A stretch of 37,431 nucleotides of DNA from UBA11612 sp964475755 (GTDB lineage: Bacteria > Pseudomonadota > Alphaproteobacteria > Rhodospirillales > Rhodospirillaceae): positions 1-37,431 of the forward strand of contig CAYYXR010000030.1 of the NCBI GenBank assembly GCA_964475755.1, in the 5' to 3' direction. Below, piece by piece: positions 1 to 7,224 of this stretch. The position numbers were made by a program, and so were the translations under genes. The notes beneath the pieces are model-generated. The model was given only the letters and a program-made list of their open reading frames with translations, had not been told where the DNA came from and searched no databases. The first letter of the stretch is position 1, and the number at the start of each line of letters is the position of its first letter.

Positions 1-1
1 C

Positions 2-79
2 CAGGGCCTTGCCCTGGCCGCACAGAACTTCAACCTGCCGCAACTTCGCGACGATTGCAGTTCCACACGCACAGACTAG
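2..79 (+). CDS. 3' end of an unidentified protein (partial)
   Basis: Frame 2 is open from the left edge to a TAG at 77-79. It gives about 25 residues with a plausible composition (hydrophobic and Ala-rich, then an Asp/Cys/Ser/Thr-rich tail). Another frame is also open across this short stretch, so the reading frame is not certain. If real, the gene converges on the small minus-strand gene ending at 171. The fragment is too short to name a family. Confidence 0.35.
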   Translation, partial: QGLALAAQNFNLPQLRDDCSSTRTD

Positions 80-170
80 GCGCATCGGCTAAAAAGAAAA
101 CTATTTCCTGGGCTTCGTGTCCATTCCGCGCACGCGAACCCGCCTATGTCCTTTTGCGACACTGGCAAGA

Positions 171-398
171 TTAGAGCCCCGATGGGTCCGCGAAATGCGC
201 CCCGCAATAGTCGGCTAAAGATGGGTTTTTGCGACCGCAATCGGATGCGAGGTCGTGGCGTAGGTCTGGAAGGCCATAACCCGGCCCGTATTCCCTCACT
301 AGATCGGCGTGGCTTCGCAATGCCGTCCGGTCGCACTTGGTGCAAACAACCCTGATAGTTTCAAGCGGATAGCGGCCTAACAATTGAGCGCCGGACAT
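171..398 (-). CDS. Small four-cysteine protein, possible zinc ribbon
   Basis: This encodes 75 residues. Four cysteines, at about residues 19, 22, 54 and 65, form a C-x2-C pair followed by two spaced cysteines, which could bind one metal ion. Between them is a charged segment of the type 'RSHADLVREYG...LPDLRHDLASDC'. From memory this resembles a family of short uncharacterised alphaproteobacterial proteins with an 'IRVVC' strand before the first cysteine pair; that family link is recollection, not a search result. The ATG at 396-398 is preceded by no strong ribosome binding site. The competing overlapping frames lack such a pattern, so I take this one as the gene. The function is unknown; nucleic-acid binding or a small regulatory role is only a guess. 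Confidence 0.6.
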   Translation of the reverse strand: MSGAQLLGRYPLETIRVVCTKCDRTALRSHADLVREYGPGYGLPDLRHDLASDCGRKNPSLADYCGAHFADPSGL

Positions 399-638
399 GC
401 GTTTGCCTATGCTGATTGAGTCTCAGCGTATTTTGTCGATAACGTCGATTTCGTCATAGGAGATAAATTGGCAAAGGTGGCCGGTGCTCTCAGAGGGCAG
501 AATTGGCAACAGTAGCAGGGCTATCTCTGGTGAGGAGAGCACGCGCCTATATGCCTACCGTCCACCGCCGTCCCGGAACGTTTATGCCGTATGTTTGCCG
601 TACGTTTGGCGCGAGCCATTCAAAAATGGCAGAAAATA
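399..638. other. Non-coding stretch before tRNA-Glu
   Basis: I see no convincing gene here. An open frame running from 484 across the tRNA is antisense to the tRNA and is rejected. The only structure seen is a short imperfect tandem repeat, two 11-base units at 586-596 and 597-607. A transcription stop for tRNA-Glu is expected on the left side, but no clear hairpin with a U-tract was found. Confidence 0.5.
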
Positions 639-714
639 TGGCGTCCCCACGGGGATTCGAACCCCGGTTGCCGCCGTGAAAGGGCGGTGTCCTAGGCCTC
701 TAGACGATGGGGAC
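639..714 (-). tRNA. tRNA-Glu (UUC)
   Basis: Read on the minus strand, the sequence folds as a standard cloverleaf. The acceptor stem pairs GTCCCCA with TGGGGAC, the anticodon stem is CCGCC/GGCGG, and the loop CTTTCAC places anticodon UUC at plus-strand positions 678-680. The T arm carries GGTTCGAATCC. The 3' CCA is encoded (plus-strand TGG at 639-641). This is tRNA-Glu, one of the two tRNA genes in the window. Confidence 0.97.
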
Positions 715-919
715 GCAGAGGCCCGCTGGCGCGAGAGCACCGGGTGATACCGGGTACCGCCCTATAAATCAAGCCTCTGCCGCAGTCCTTCATTGGGCAT
801 GCGAAGGGCGCTCAAACCCTCGTTCCGGGCTTGCATAGCGGCCAACAACCGGGATACATCACGCGCCAGCCGCCGGCTTTTTGCGGCAGATTCGTGAGGA
901 TCGGACAACGGCACCCACC

Positions 920-1519
920 ATGAACGCAGCGGCACCCAAATCTTCCGCCGGCCCCTTGAAGGTCCGGATCAGGCTTGCAACCGAAGCCGACATGCCCGCG
1001 GTTCAGGAAATCTACGCCCATTACGTGCGCTCAACCACGGCGTCGTTCGAAGAAGAACCGCCAACCGTTGCCGAAATGACCGCCCGCTGGCAGCGCATTC
1101 AGGCGCGCGGTTTGCCGTTCCTCATCGCCAATATCGGCAAACGCATGGTCGGATACGCCTACGCAGGCCCGTTCCGGGAAAGATCAGGGTACCGGTACAC
1201 GATCGAGGACTCGGTATACGTGGCACCGGACTACTTGGGCAAGAATGTGGGCAATGCACTACTGTCGGAACTCATAAAACGGTGCACGGAGTTGGGGTTC
1301 CGACAAATGATCGCAGTCATCGGCGACAGCACCAATGCTGCATCCCTCGCCCTGCACAGCCGGCACGGCTTTTTTGTCGTCGGCGCGCTGGGCTCGACCT
1401 GCTTTAAGTTCGGCCGCTGGGTGGACGCAGTATTGATGCAACGCATTCTTGGCGACGGCGACACAACTTTGCCGCCCAAGGTGCCGGGCAAACGCAAGCG
1501 CGTAAAAAAGTCCCAATAA
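920..1519 (+). CDS. GNAT N-acetyltransferase, phosphinothricin/methionine-sulfoximine type
   Basis: The product is 199 residues from the ATG at 920. A TTG at 881 would add 13 poor-looking residues and is disfavoured. The GNAT fold begins near residue 15 with 'VRIRLATEADMPAVQEIY', typical of the Pat/Bar/MddA group that acetylates phosphinothricin, methionine sulfoximine or related amino acids using acetyl-CoA. The 'SFEEEPPT' and 'AYAGPFRERSGYRYTIEDSVYV' regions match that group. The acetyl-CoA loop 'YLGKNVGNALL' (about 106-116) is a looser version of the usual G-x-G loop. The C-terminal tail after about residue 185 is strongly basic (KRKRVKK) and unusual for the family. The gene stands alone between tRNA-Glu and a converging gene. 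The substrate is not determined. Confidence 0.88.
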   Translation: MNAAAPKSSAGPLKVRIRLATEADMPAVQEIYAHYVRSTTASFEEEPPTVAEMTARWQRIQARGLPFLIANIGKRMVGYAYAGPFRERSGYRYTIEDSVYVAPDYLGKNVGNALLSELIKRCTELGFRQMIAVIGDSTNAASLALHSRHGFFVVGALGSTCFKFGRWVDAVLMQRILGDGDTTLPPKVPGKRKRVKKSQ

Positions 1520-1549
1520 AAAAGGCCGGACGTCTATACGCCCGGCCTT
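1518..1549 (-). terminator. Rho-independent terminator between converging genes
   Basis: A perfect 8-bp inverted repeat, AAGGCCGG (1522-1529) and CCGGCCTT (1542-1549), has a 12-base loop. On the minus strand it runs into six U residues (plus-strand A-run 1518-1523), so it best serves the minus-strand gene ending at 1572. It may also stop the acetyltransferase transcript on the plus strand. Confidence 0.85.
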
Positions 1550-1571
1550 AAACTATTCCACCTCGCCCAAC

Positions 1572-2222
1572 CTACTCGATCTTGACGGCTCTGGCGACCA
1601 GCGCCGTGAGATCCATAAACGCCATATCGGGATTTTTCTCGCAATTTTGCGCGATGGCGCCCGTCAGTGCGGGCATGTTTTCGATTGCGATTTCCATATC
1701 CGGAACGGACACGTTCTTGAATCCTTGGATGAACGCAAACGCCCATAGATCTGCCAAGTCCGCCTTGTTGGCATCAGCAGCGGAACCGCCCCTCGCCTCA
1801 ACGTGTTGGCCGCACGTATACCCACTCGGCGTAAATTCCATCATCGGCGCGGCCGGCATGGCACGCGCTTCAACGGCCAACGCCTGCATGGCAATGGACA
1901 GCAGTGAGTTTTGCGGATATTCGCGGCACGTTTGAAGCATGATGTTGTACAGGCTTTCCCCCGCACCTTCGTCTTCGGTCATTTCCAATGTGTCGTTGGC
2001 TTTGTAGTAGCCGGACAAATATCCCAACACCCATAGATGTCCCAGCTGGGATTGGATCTTGCCGGAAGCATTGGCTCCCAGGCCGTTGGTATATTCAAGA
2101 CATGTAAAATCTGCGCCGTTGAATTCCCCAAGACCTTGCGCTTGCGCCGTCATAGCGCTGGAGCCAAAGACCAAAGTGAACGCCCCAAGCGTCGCGCAGA
2201 TGAACTTAGTAATTTTGGACAT
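1572..2222 (-). CDS. Exported protein with two tandem HdeA-like units
   Basis: The product is 216 residues from the ATG at 2220-2222, which has a GGGGGA ribosome binding site just upstream. The in-frame TTG at 2240 is therefore rejected. The N-terminus is a signal peptide (KITK, a hydrophobic run, then AQA at about 26-28). The mature part contains two matching units. In unit 1, Cys41, Trp64 and Cys99 are followed by 'LSIAMQAL'; in unit 2 the equivalents are Cys137, Trp160 and Cys194, followed by 'FMDLTALV'. The Cys-to-Trp distance is 23 in both. A Cys pair bridging helices, with an aromatic-Gly 'GYLSGYY'/'FAFIQGF' segment, resembles HdeA/HdeB acid-stress periplasmic chaperones. The relation is inferred from pattern, so a periplasmic chaperone role is likely but unproven. 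The gene is monocistronic. Confidence 0.75.
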   Translation of the reverse strand: MSKITKFICATLGAFTLVFGSSAMTAQAQGLGEFNGADFTCLEYTNGLGANASGKIQSQLGHLWVLGYLSGYYKANDTLEMTEDEGAGESLYNIMLQTCREYPQNSLLSIAMQALAVEARAMPAAPMMEFTPSGYTCGQHVEARGGSAADANKADLADLWAFAFIQGFKNVSVPDMEIAIENMPALTGAIAQNCEKNPDMAFMDLTALVARAVKIE

Positions 2223-2382
2223 GCGTTCCCCCAAAAACAAAAAATGGCATCGACCCAGGATTAGAGCCGGTAAGAAATTCGCAGAAGTATGAGGCTGTCA
2301 AAGTTACATGGTTCCCGAGGTGCGTCAACCGGAGGTCAAATCGCCAATTTCCAGTAGTTTCATAGGCTTAGGGCTTTGCTCG

Positions 2383-4176
2383 TTACTGCAAAAGCGCTGC
2401 GTCATCGATGACAATCTGAACGCCGCGCCGGCCTTGCCAATTATCGGCTCTGATGGTCCCCGCCACGTGAATGCGACGGTCACCCGACGTCAGCAATAGG
2501 TGCCCCAATTCAGAATCAGCACAGTTGAAAGCAATCCCTTTCACATTGCCCCCGGAGCGGCCCGAGAAAAAGCAACGTACATGGCCGCTGCCCACAACGT
2601 CCGCTTTGCCCACCTTGACGTCCGTGATCACAAATCGGGGTTCGTCATTGCCGGCCCCAAACGGCGCTATGCACTCCAGTTCCGAGACCAGATGGATATT
2701 CACCGCGGAAGCCGCGACGGCGCCGTCTATGTCGAGCTGAGGTGCGATCGGTTCACCTTGAAGCTGGTGGCGAACGTGTTCGGAAAGAAAATTGGAAAAG
2801 TCCTTCAGCCGGGCCTCCTCCACCGTAAAGCCTGCCGCCATGGCATGACCGCCGCCGTTAAAAAGTAGGCCCGCATCGCGCGCCGCCAAAACAGCCCGAC
2901 CGAGGTCAACGCCGGCGACCGAGCGCCCAGAACCCTTTGCCATACCGCCGTCGAGCGCAACAACACAGGCTGGACGGTCGTAACGTTCTTTCAACCGCCC
3001 GGCGACGATGCCGATCACGCCCGGGTGCCAATCCTTTCCAACGGCGAACAATACCGGATCATCGGGATTTGCCGTCGTTTCCACCTGTTCGATGGCTTCA
3101 CCCAATACGGCGGCTTCGATTTCCTTTCGCGATGCGTTGAATTCATCAAGCTTCAGTGCCAAAGCCGCCGCCTCGTCCGCATCGTCGGTCGAAAGTAACC
3201 GCGTTCCGATATCCGCTTGCCCTACGCGCCCGCCGGCATTGACACGTGGTCCCAATAAATATCCGAGATGAAAAGCCGTCGGACGCTCATCAAAACGGGC
3301 TATGCGACTCAGAGCGGCCAAACCCACATTGTTTTGCTGCGCCATTATTTGAAGACCTTGCGTGACCAGCGCTCGGTTCAGCCCTTTGAGCGGAACGACG
3401 TCGCACACCGTTCCTAGGGCCACAATATCGAGCCATTGTTTGAGATCCGGCTCGGGCAGATTGTTCTCCGCGTAATAGCGCTGATCGCGAAGCAGACGGT
3501 TCACCGCAACGATCAACATGAATGTCACACCGACGGCCGCCAAGTGCCCCAGGCCGCTCTCGTCATCGAGCCGGTTGGGATTTATGACGGCTGCGGCAAT
3601 AGGTAGCTCGGGCTCGGCCTTGTGATGGTCAACAACAATGACGTCGAGACCGTCCTCGTTAGCCGTGCGCAGTGTGTCGAAGGCAACGATGCCGCAGTCG
3701 ACCGTGATAACGACCTTGTTTCCACGCTCGCGCAGTTTCTTAAGCGCAGCTGTGTTTGGACCATACCCTTCAGCCTGCCGGTCGGGGATGTAAACCTCGA
3801 TATCCTTGTCGATGGCCCGGAAAAATAATTTGAGCAGGGCGGATGACGTGGCACCGTCAACGTCATAGTCGCCAAATACAGCGATTTGCTCATCCGCTTG
3901 AAGGGCCCGCAAAATGCGCAACGCGGCCTTATCCACGTCAGCTATCGAACTAGGGTCCGGCAGCAGGGTTTTCAGTGTTGGCTTTAGGAAGGTCGAGGCA
4001 GATGAAATGTCGACGCCGCGCCCGGCCAATACTCTGGCCACGGCGTCTGACACGCCCGCGTTTTGGACCAAGTCCCGGGCAACAGCGTCGTCAACGCTAC
4101 GCAACTCCCAGCGCCGGCCGAGCGCGGATTGATCGACACCGAGAAATCCAGAGTTAAGAGCGGGCGCGAGGGCCAT
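2383..4176 (-). CDS. recJ: Single-stranded-DNA-specific exonuclease RecJ
   Basis: The product is 597 residues, normal for RecJ. RecJ is a 5'-3' exonuclease on single-stranded DNA in RecF-pathway recombination, mismatch repair and base-excision repair. The DHH phosphoesterase motifs are intact: GDYDVDG at 102-108, TVDCG at 158-162 and VVDHH at 181-185, followed by 'HLAAVGV' and 'VNAGGRVGQ'. The DHHA1 part has the GGGHAMAAG motif, and a C-terminal OB-like region follows. The gene starts 9 bases after the stop of glpX, so the two are probably co-transcribed. There is no strong ribosome binding site before the ATG, which fits translational coupling. Confidence 0.96.
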   Translation of the reverse strand: MALAPALNSGFLGVDQSALGRRWELRSVDDAVARDLVQNAGVSDAVARVLAGRGVDISSASTFLKPTLKTLLPDPSSIADVDKAALRILRALQADEQIAVFGDYDVDGATSSALLKLFFRAIDKDIEVYIPDRQAEGYGPNTAALKKLRERGNKVVITVDCGIVAFDTLRTANEDGLDVIVVDHHKAEPELPIAAAVINPNRLDDESGLGHLAAVGVTFMLIVAVNRLLRDQRYYAENNLPEPDLKQWLDIVALGTVCDVVPLKGLNRALVTQGLQIMAQQNNVGLAALSRIARFDERPTAFHLGYLLGPRVNAGGRVGQADIGTRLLSTDDADEAAALALKLDEFNASRKEIEAAVLGEAIEQVETTANPDDPVLFAVGKDWHPGVIGIVAGRLKERYDRPACVVALDGGMAKGSGRSVAGVDLGRAVLAARDAGLLFNGGGHAMAAGFTVEEARLKDFSNFLSEHVRHQLQGEPIAPQLDIDGAVAASAVNIHLVSELECIAPFGAGNDEPRFVITDVKVGKADVVGSGHVRCFFSGRSGGNVKGIAFNCADSELGHLLLTSGDRRIHVAGTIRADNWQGRRGVQIVIDDAALLQ

Positions 4177-4185
4177 TAAACGATA

Positions 4186-5175
4186 CTATTTCGTGTCCTG
4201 ATCAAAGCGGTGATGCGCTTCCACATAGCGCACCGTTCCCGATTTCGAGCGCATAATGATCGAATGCGTGATGGCACCACTATGAAAACGCCTTACACCA
4301 CGCAGCATTGCCCCACTCGTAACGCCCGTCGCCGCGAACATAACATTTCCCTTGGCGAGATCGAGCAGGTCGTATTTGCGCTCCAGGTCCTCAATGCCCC
4401 ACTTACGGGCACGTCCAACTTCATCGTCATTGCGGAACAGCAAGCGTCCTTGCATTTGGCCGCCAATGCAGCGCAATGCCGCCGCGGCCAGCACACCTTC
4501 CGGCGCGCCGCCCGAGCCCATGTACATGGTCACACCTGAATCATCCTGCGCAGTCGCAATGACACCGGAGACATCACCGTCAGTGATCAGCATGATACGC
4601 GCGCCTGCCGCACGCACCTTTGAGATCAGTTCGGCATGGCGCGGACGATCGAGAATACAGATCACCAAGTCTTCCACATCGCACTTTTTAGCTTTCGCCA
4701 AACTCTTTAAGTTTTCCTCCGGCGTCTTGTCCAAATCGACCACGCCTTTGGGAAGACCAGGACCAACCGCAATTTTGTCCATGTATACATCCGGCGCGTT
4801 CAGAAAATTACCGGCCTCGGCCATGGCGATAACCGCAAGCGCGTTGGCCCCGCCCTTGGCCGTAATGGTCGTGCCTTCCAGCGGATCCAATGCGATGTCC
4901 ACTTTTGGGCCCTCACCCGAGCCCACCTTTTCGCCGATATAGAGCATCGGCGCTTCGTCGCGCTCGCCCTCGCCAATCACCACGGTGCCGTCGATATTGA
5001 GGCTGTTGAGTGCCTTGCGCATGGCGTCCACCGCCGCCTGATCGGCCGCTTTTTCATCCCCCCGGCCCATCAATCGAGAGGCCGATATCGCCGCAGCCTC
5101 GGTGACGCGCACTGCCTCAAGGGCAAGATTGCGCTCCAATACGTTATCGAACGAGCTATCCAATTGAAGTGACAT
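4186..5175 (-). CDS. glpX: Class II fructose-1,6-bisphosphatase GlpX
   Basis: The product is 329 residues. It hydrolyses fructose-1,6-bisphosphate to fructose-6-phosphate in gluconeogenesis; in some relatives the family also acts on sedoheptulose-1,7-bisphosphate. Metal and substrate motifs of the GlpX family are present: GEGERDEAPM at 68-77, DPLEGT at 97-102, 'ITDGDVSG' and 'GGAPEGVLAAAAL'. An AAGGCG stretch about 10 bases upstream of the ATG is a weak ribosome binding site. It leads recJ by 9 bases. Its 5' flank (5176-5369) is shared with a divergent SnoaL-like gene, so it probably has its own promoter rather than depending on hom. Confidence 0.96.
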   Translation of the reverse strand: MSLQLDSSFDNVLERNLALEAVRVTEAAAISASRLMGRGDEKAADQAAVDAMRKALNSLNIDGTVVIGEGERDEAPMLYIGEKVGSGEGPKVDIALDPLEGTTITAKGGANALAVIAMAEAGNFLNAPDVYMDKIAVGPGLPKGVVDLDKTPEENLKSLAKAKKCDVEDLVICILDRPRHAELISKVRAAGARIMLITDGDVSGVIATAQDDSGVTMYMGSGGAPEGVLAAAALRCIGGQMQGRLLFRNDDEVGRARKWGIEDLERKYDLLDLAKGNVMFAATGVTSGAMLRGVRRFHSGAITHSIIMRSKSGTVRYVEAHHRFDQDTK

Positions 5176-5369
5176 AGATGACGCCTTATCGCTTTTATTT
5201 TAGTGAGTTTCTCCCAGGTGGGCGGGGATATTGGAGCCCTCGCCCGAGGATGGCAACCGCCAAAGTCCAAAAGGCGGAATTCCCTCAAAATTCAAGTAAA
5301 CAGCCGGAAATTACACTGCCAAAATGATTGAATTCACGCCATCATTGAACGTCAAAATGGGGGTGCAGG

Positions 5370-5906
5370 ATGACCTATCCACGCGAAAAGGTTCAAGATT
5401 CCATCAGGCGATTAGCCGAAGCGTTCAAGGAGGCCGAACGGCGTAATTCTTGGTCGTGGCTCGCCGACGAATTTTATCACGAGGACTGTGTCTATTCATG
5501 CCCATACGCGGGCGCGATGCTCGTTGTCGCCAATGGTCGCGAGGAAATCAGGAAAACCCATTACGGACGAGACATGGACGTAGGATCCGGCTGGAAGGGC
5601 TGGAGCTTTCCGATTATCGACTGGGCCGTGAACGGCGACCGTATTATCAGCCATTGGCTCAATCGTGGTCCGGGAAAGCGGCCGGACGGTACGCATTACG
5701 AAACACACGGCGTTTCATTCATCACTTATGGCGGCGACGGTAAATTCTCATCCCAAGTCGATTTGTTTGATGTCGCTCATCAAATGAAGCTGTGCGACGA
5801 GCTGGAAGACGCCGGTCTTCTCTCGCCTAAGCTAAAGGAGGAATGGGTTATCCCCATGAAACGGCGACTGATGACGACGCTCGAGCACAACTTGCCCGCG
5901 GCTTAG
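5370..5906 (+). CDS. SnoaL/NTF2-like protein, function unknown
   Basis: The product is 178 residues, with an ATG preceded by a run of G (about 5359-5363) that can act as a ribosome binding site. The order of helix, aromatic-rich strands and the motif 'FYHEDCVYSCPYAG' fits the cone-shaped NTF2-like/SnoaL fold, used by small polyketide cyclases, ketosteroid isomerases and many uncharacterised proteins. No catalytic set can be assigned by eye. There is no signal peptide or membrane segment, so it is cytoplasmic. It sits on the opposite strand between hom (4 bases away, convergent) and glpX (divergent), splitting a gene group that is usually collinear. A small-molecule-binding or isomerase role is possible. 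Confidence 0.8.
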   Translation: MTYPREKVQDSIRRLAEAFKEAERRNSWSWLADEFYHEDCVYSCPYAGAMLVVANGREEIRKTHYGRDMDVGSGWKGWSFPIIDWAVNGDRIISHWLNRGPGKRPDGTHYETHGVSFITYGGDGKFSSQVDLFDVAHQMKLCDELEDAGLLSPKLKEEWVIPMKRRLMTTLEHNLPAA

Positions 5907-5910
5907 CGAA

Positions 5911-7224
5911 TTACGCGCCGTCGATATTCTCAATCCGCATCATGTGCGGTGGTTCGACCAAAGCGGCATTGTCCTGCAAAAGCTTGAGGGCCCTGACCAG
6001 ATTTGATTCTTGGGTTTCGTGGGTGATGATAACCACGTTCACATTGGCGTTGGAATTGCGGCCCCTTTGAAGAACTGATTCCATAGAAACTGATTCATCG
6101 CGGAATGCCGTGGCAATGTCTGCGAACACACCTGGTCTATCGACGACCAAGAGACGGACATAATACTCGCCAACATGTTGCTCCACGGGAATGGACGGCG
6201 GGGATTTCAATTCGGAGACAGGAACACCGAAAACCGGTGCGTGGCGACCGGCCGCGATATCCATCAAATCGGAAACGATAGCCGAAGCCGTCGGCCCTGC
6301 CCCCGCTCCCCGTCCTTCGTAAACGGACTTACCGACGAAATCACCTTCGGCCACGACGGCGTTGAAAACACCTTCCACGGATGCAAGCGGATGGTCTGGC
6401 CGGATTAAACACGGATACACACGCTGAACAATGCCGCCGCCGGCCTGCTCACTTAATTTTTCGGCCAGTCCCAGAAGTTTAATTCTGTATCCGAATTCAT
6501 CGGCGTAATTGATGTCCAGTGTCGAGATATTGCGGATGCCTTCCATATGCACCGCGTTGATGTCGATCTCGGTCCCGAAAGCAACGCTGGTGAGGATCGC
6601 AAGCTTGTGCGCAGCATCGACACCGTCAACGTCGAACGACGGGTCGGCTTCCGCATATCCCAACGCCTGAGCTTCCTTGAGGACGTCCTCGAAGTCCCGG
6701 CCCGTGGTGCGCATGGTCGAGAGTATGTAATTGCAGGTGCCGTTCAAAATGCCGGTGATCCGGTTGACGGAGTTGCTCGCTAGGCTTTCTCGCAGCGCCT
6801 TAATGATCGGCACGCCGCCGGCCACCGCCGCTTCATAGGCAAGACTGACGCCTGATTTTTCTGACAGCTTGGCGAGTTCAATGCCGTGGTTGGCCAAAAG
6901 TGCCTTGTTGGCTGTCACCACGTGAATTTTCCGTTTGAGAGCGGCCTCAACCGTCTTGCGCGCCGAGCCTTCCGCACCGCCGATGACTTCTACGACGACG
7001 TCGACATCCGCCTGCGCGGCTAGTTCAGCTCCGTCGTTAAACCAAGTGACAGACGACAGATCGATCCCGCGATTCTTGGACCGCTGAGACGCCGATACAG
7101 CGGTCACCTCAATTGAACGCCCACAGCGCTGCGCAATGAGGTCCGCGTTCGCTTGCAACAGCTTGAACGTTCCGACCCCTACCGTCCCGAGACCGGCCAA
7201 ACCTACTTTAAAAGATTTGCTCAC
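5911..7224 (-). CDS. hom: Homoserine dehydrogenase with ACT domain
   Basis: The product is 437 residues. It reduces aspartate-4-semialdehyde to homoserine, the entry to threonine and methionine synthesis. The N-terminal Rossmann motif GLGTVG lies at 11-16; the catalytic domain contains 'NGTCNYIL' and 'DPSFDVDGVDAAHKLAIL' with the conserved Asp/Lys residues. A C-terminal ACT domain (about 350-437, 'YYVRLLVVDRPGVFADIA') suggests feedback control by threonine. The start is GTG at 7222-7224, overlapping the alaC stop by four bases (GTGA), so translation is coupled to the aminotransferase gene upstream. Confidence 0.96.
   Translation of the reverse strand: MSKSFKVGLAGLGTVGVGTFKLLQANADLIAQRCGRSIEVTAVSASQRSKNRGIDLSSVTWFNDGAELAAQADVDVVVEVIGGAEGSARKTVEAALKRKIHVVTANKALLANHGIELAKLSEKSGVSLAYEAAVAGGVPIIKALRESLASNSVNRITGILNGTCNYILSTMRTTGRDFEDVLKEAQALGYAEADPSFDVDGVDAAHKLAILTSVAFGTEIDINAVHMEGIRNISTLDINYADEFGYRIKLLGLAEKLSEQAGGGIVQRVYPCLIRPDHPLASVEGVFNAVVAEGDFVGKSVYEGRGAGAGPTASAIVSDLMDIAAGRHAPVFGVPVSELKSPPSIPVEQHVGEYYVRLLVVDRPGVFADIATAFRDESVSMESVLQRGRNSNANVNVVIITHETQESNLVRALKLLQDNAALVEPPHMMRIENIDGA

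Noticed and set aside
586..607. Imperfect 11-base tandem repeat, considered as a CRISPR or satellite start
   Set aside because: Only two units, no spacer and no further copies.
484..747. 87-residue plus-strand open frame
   Set aside because: It runs straight through tRNA-Glu in antisense and has no family-like features.
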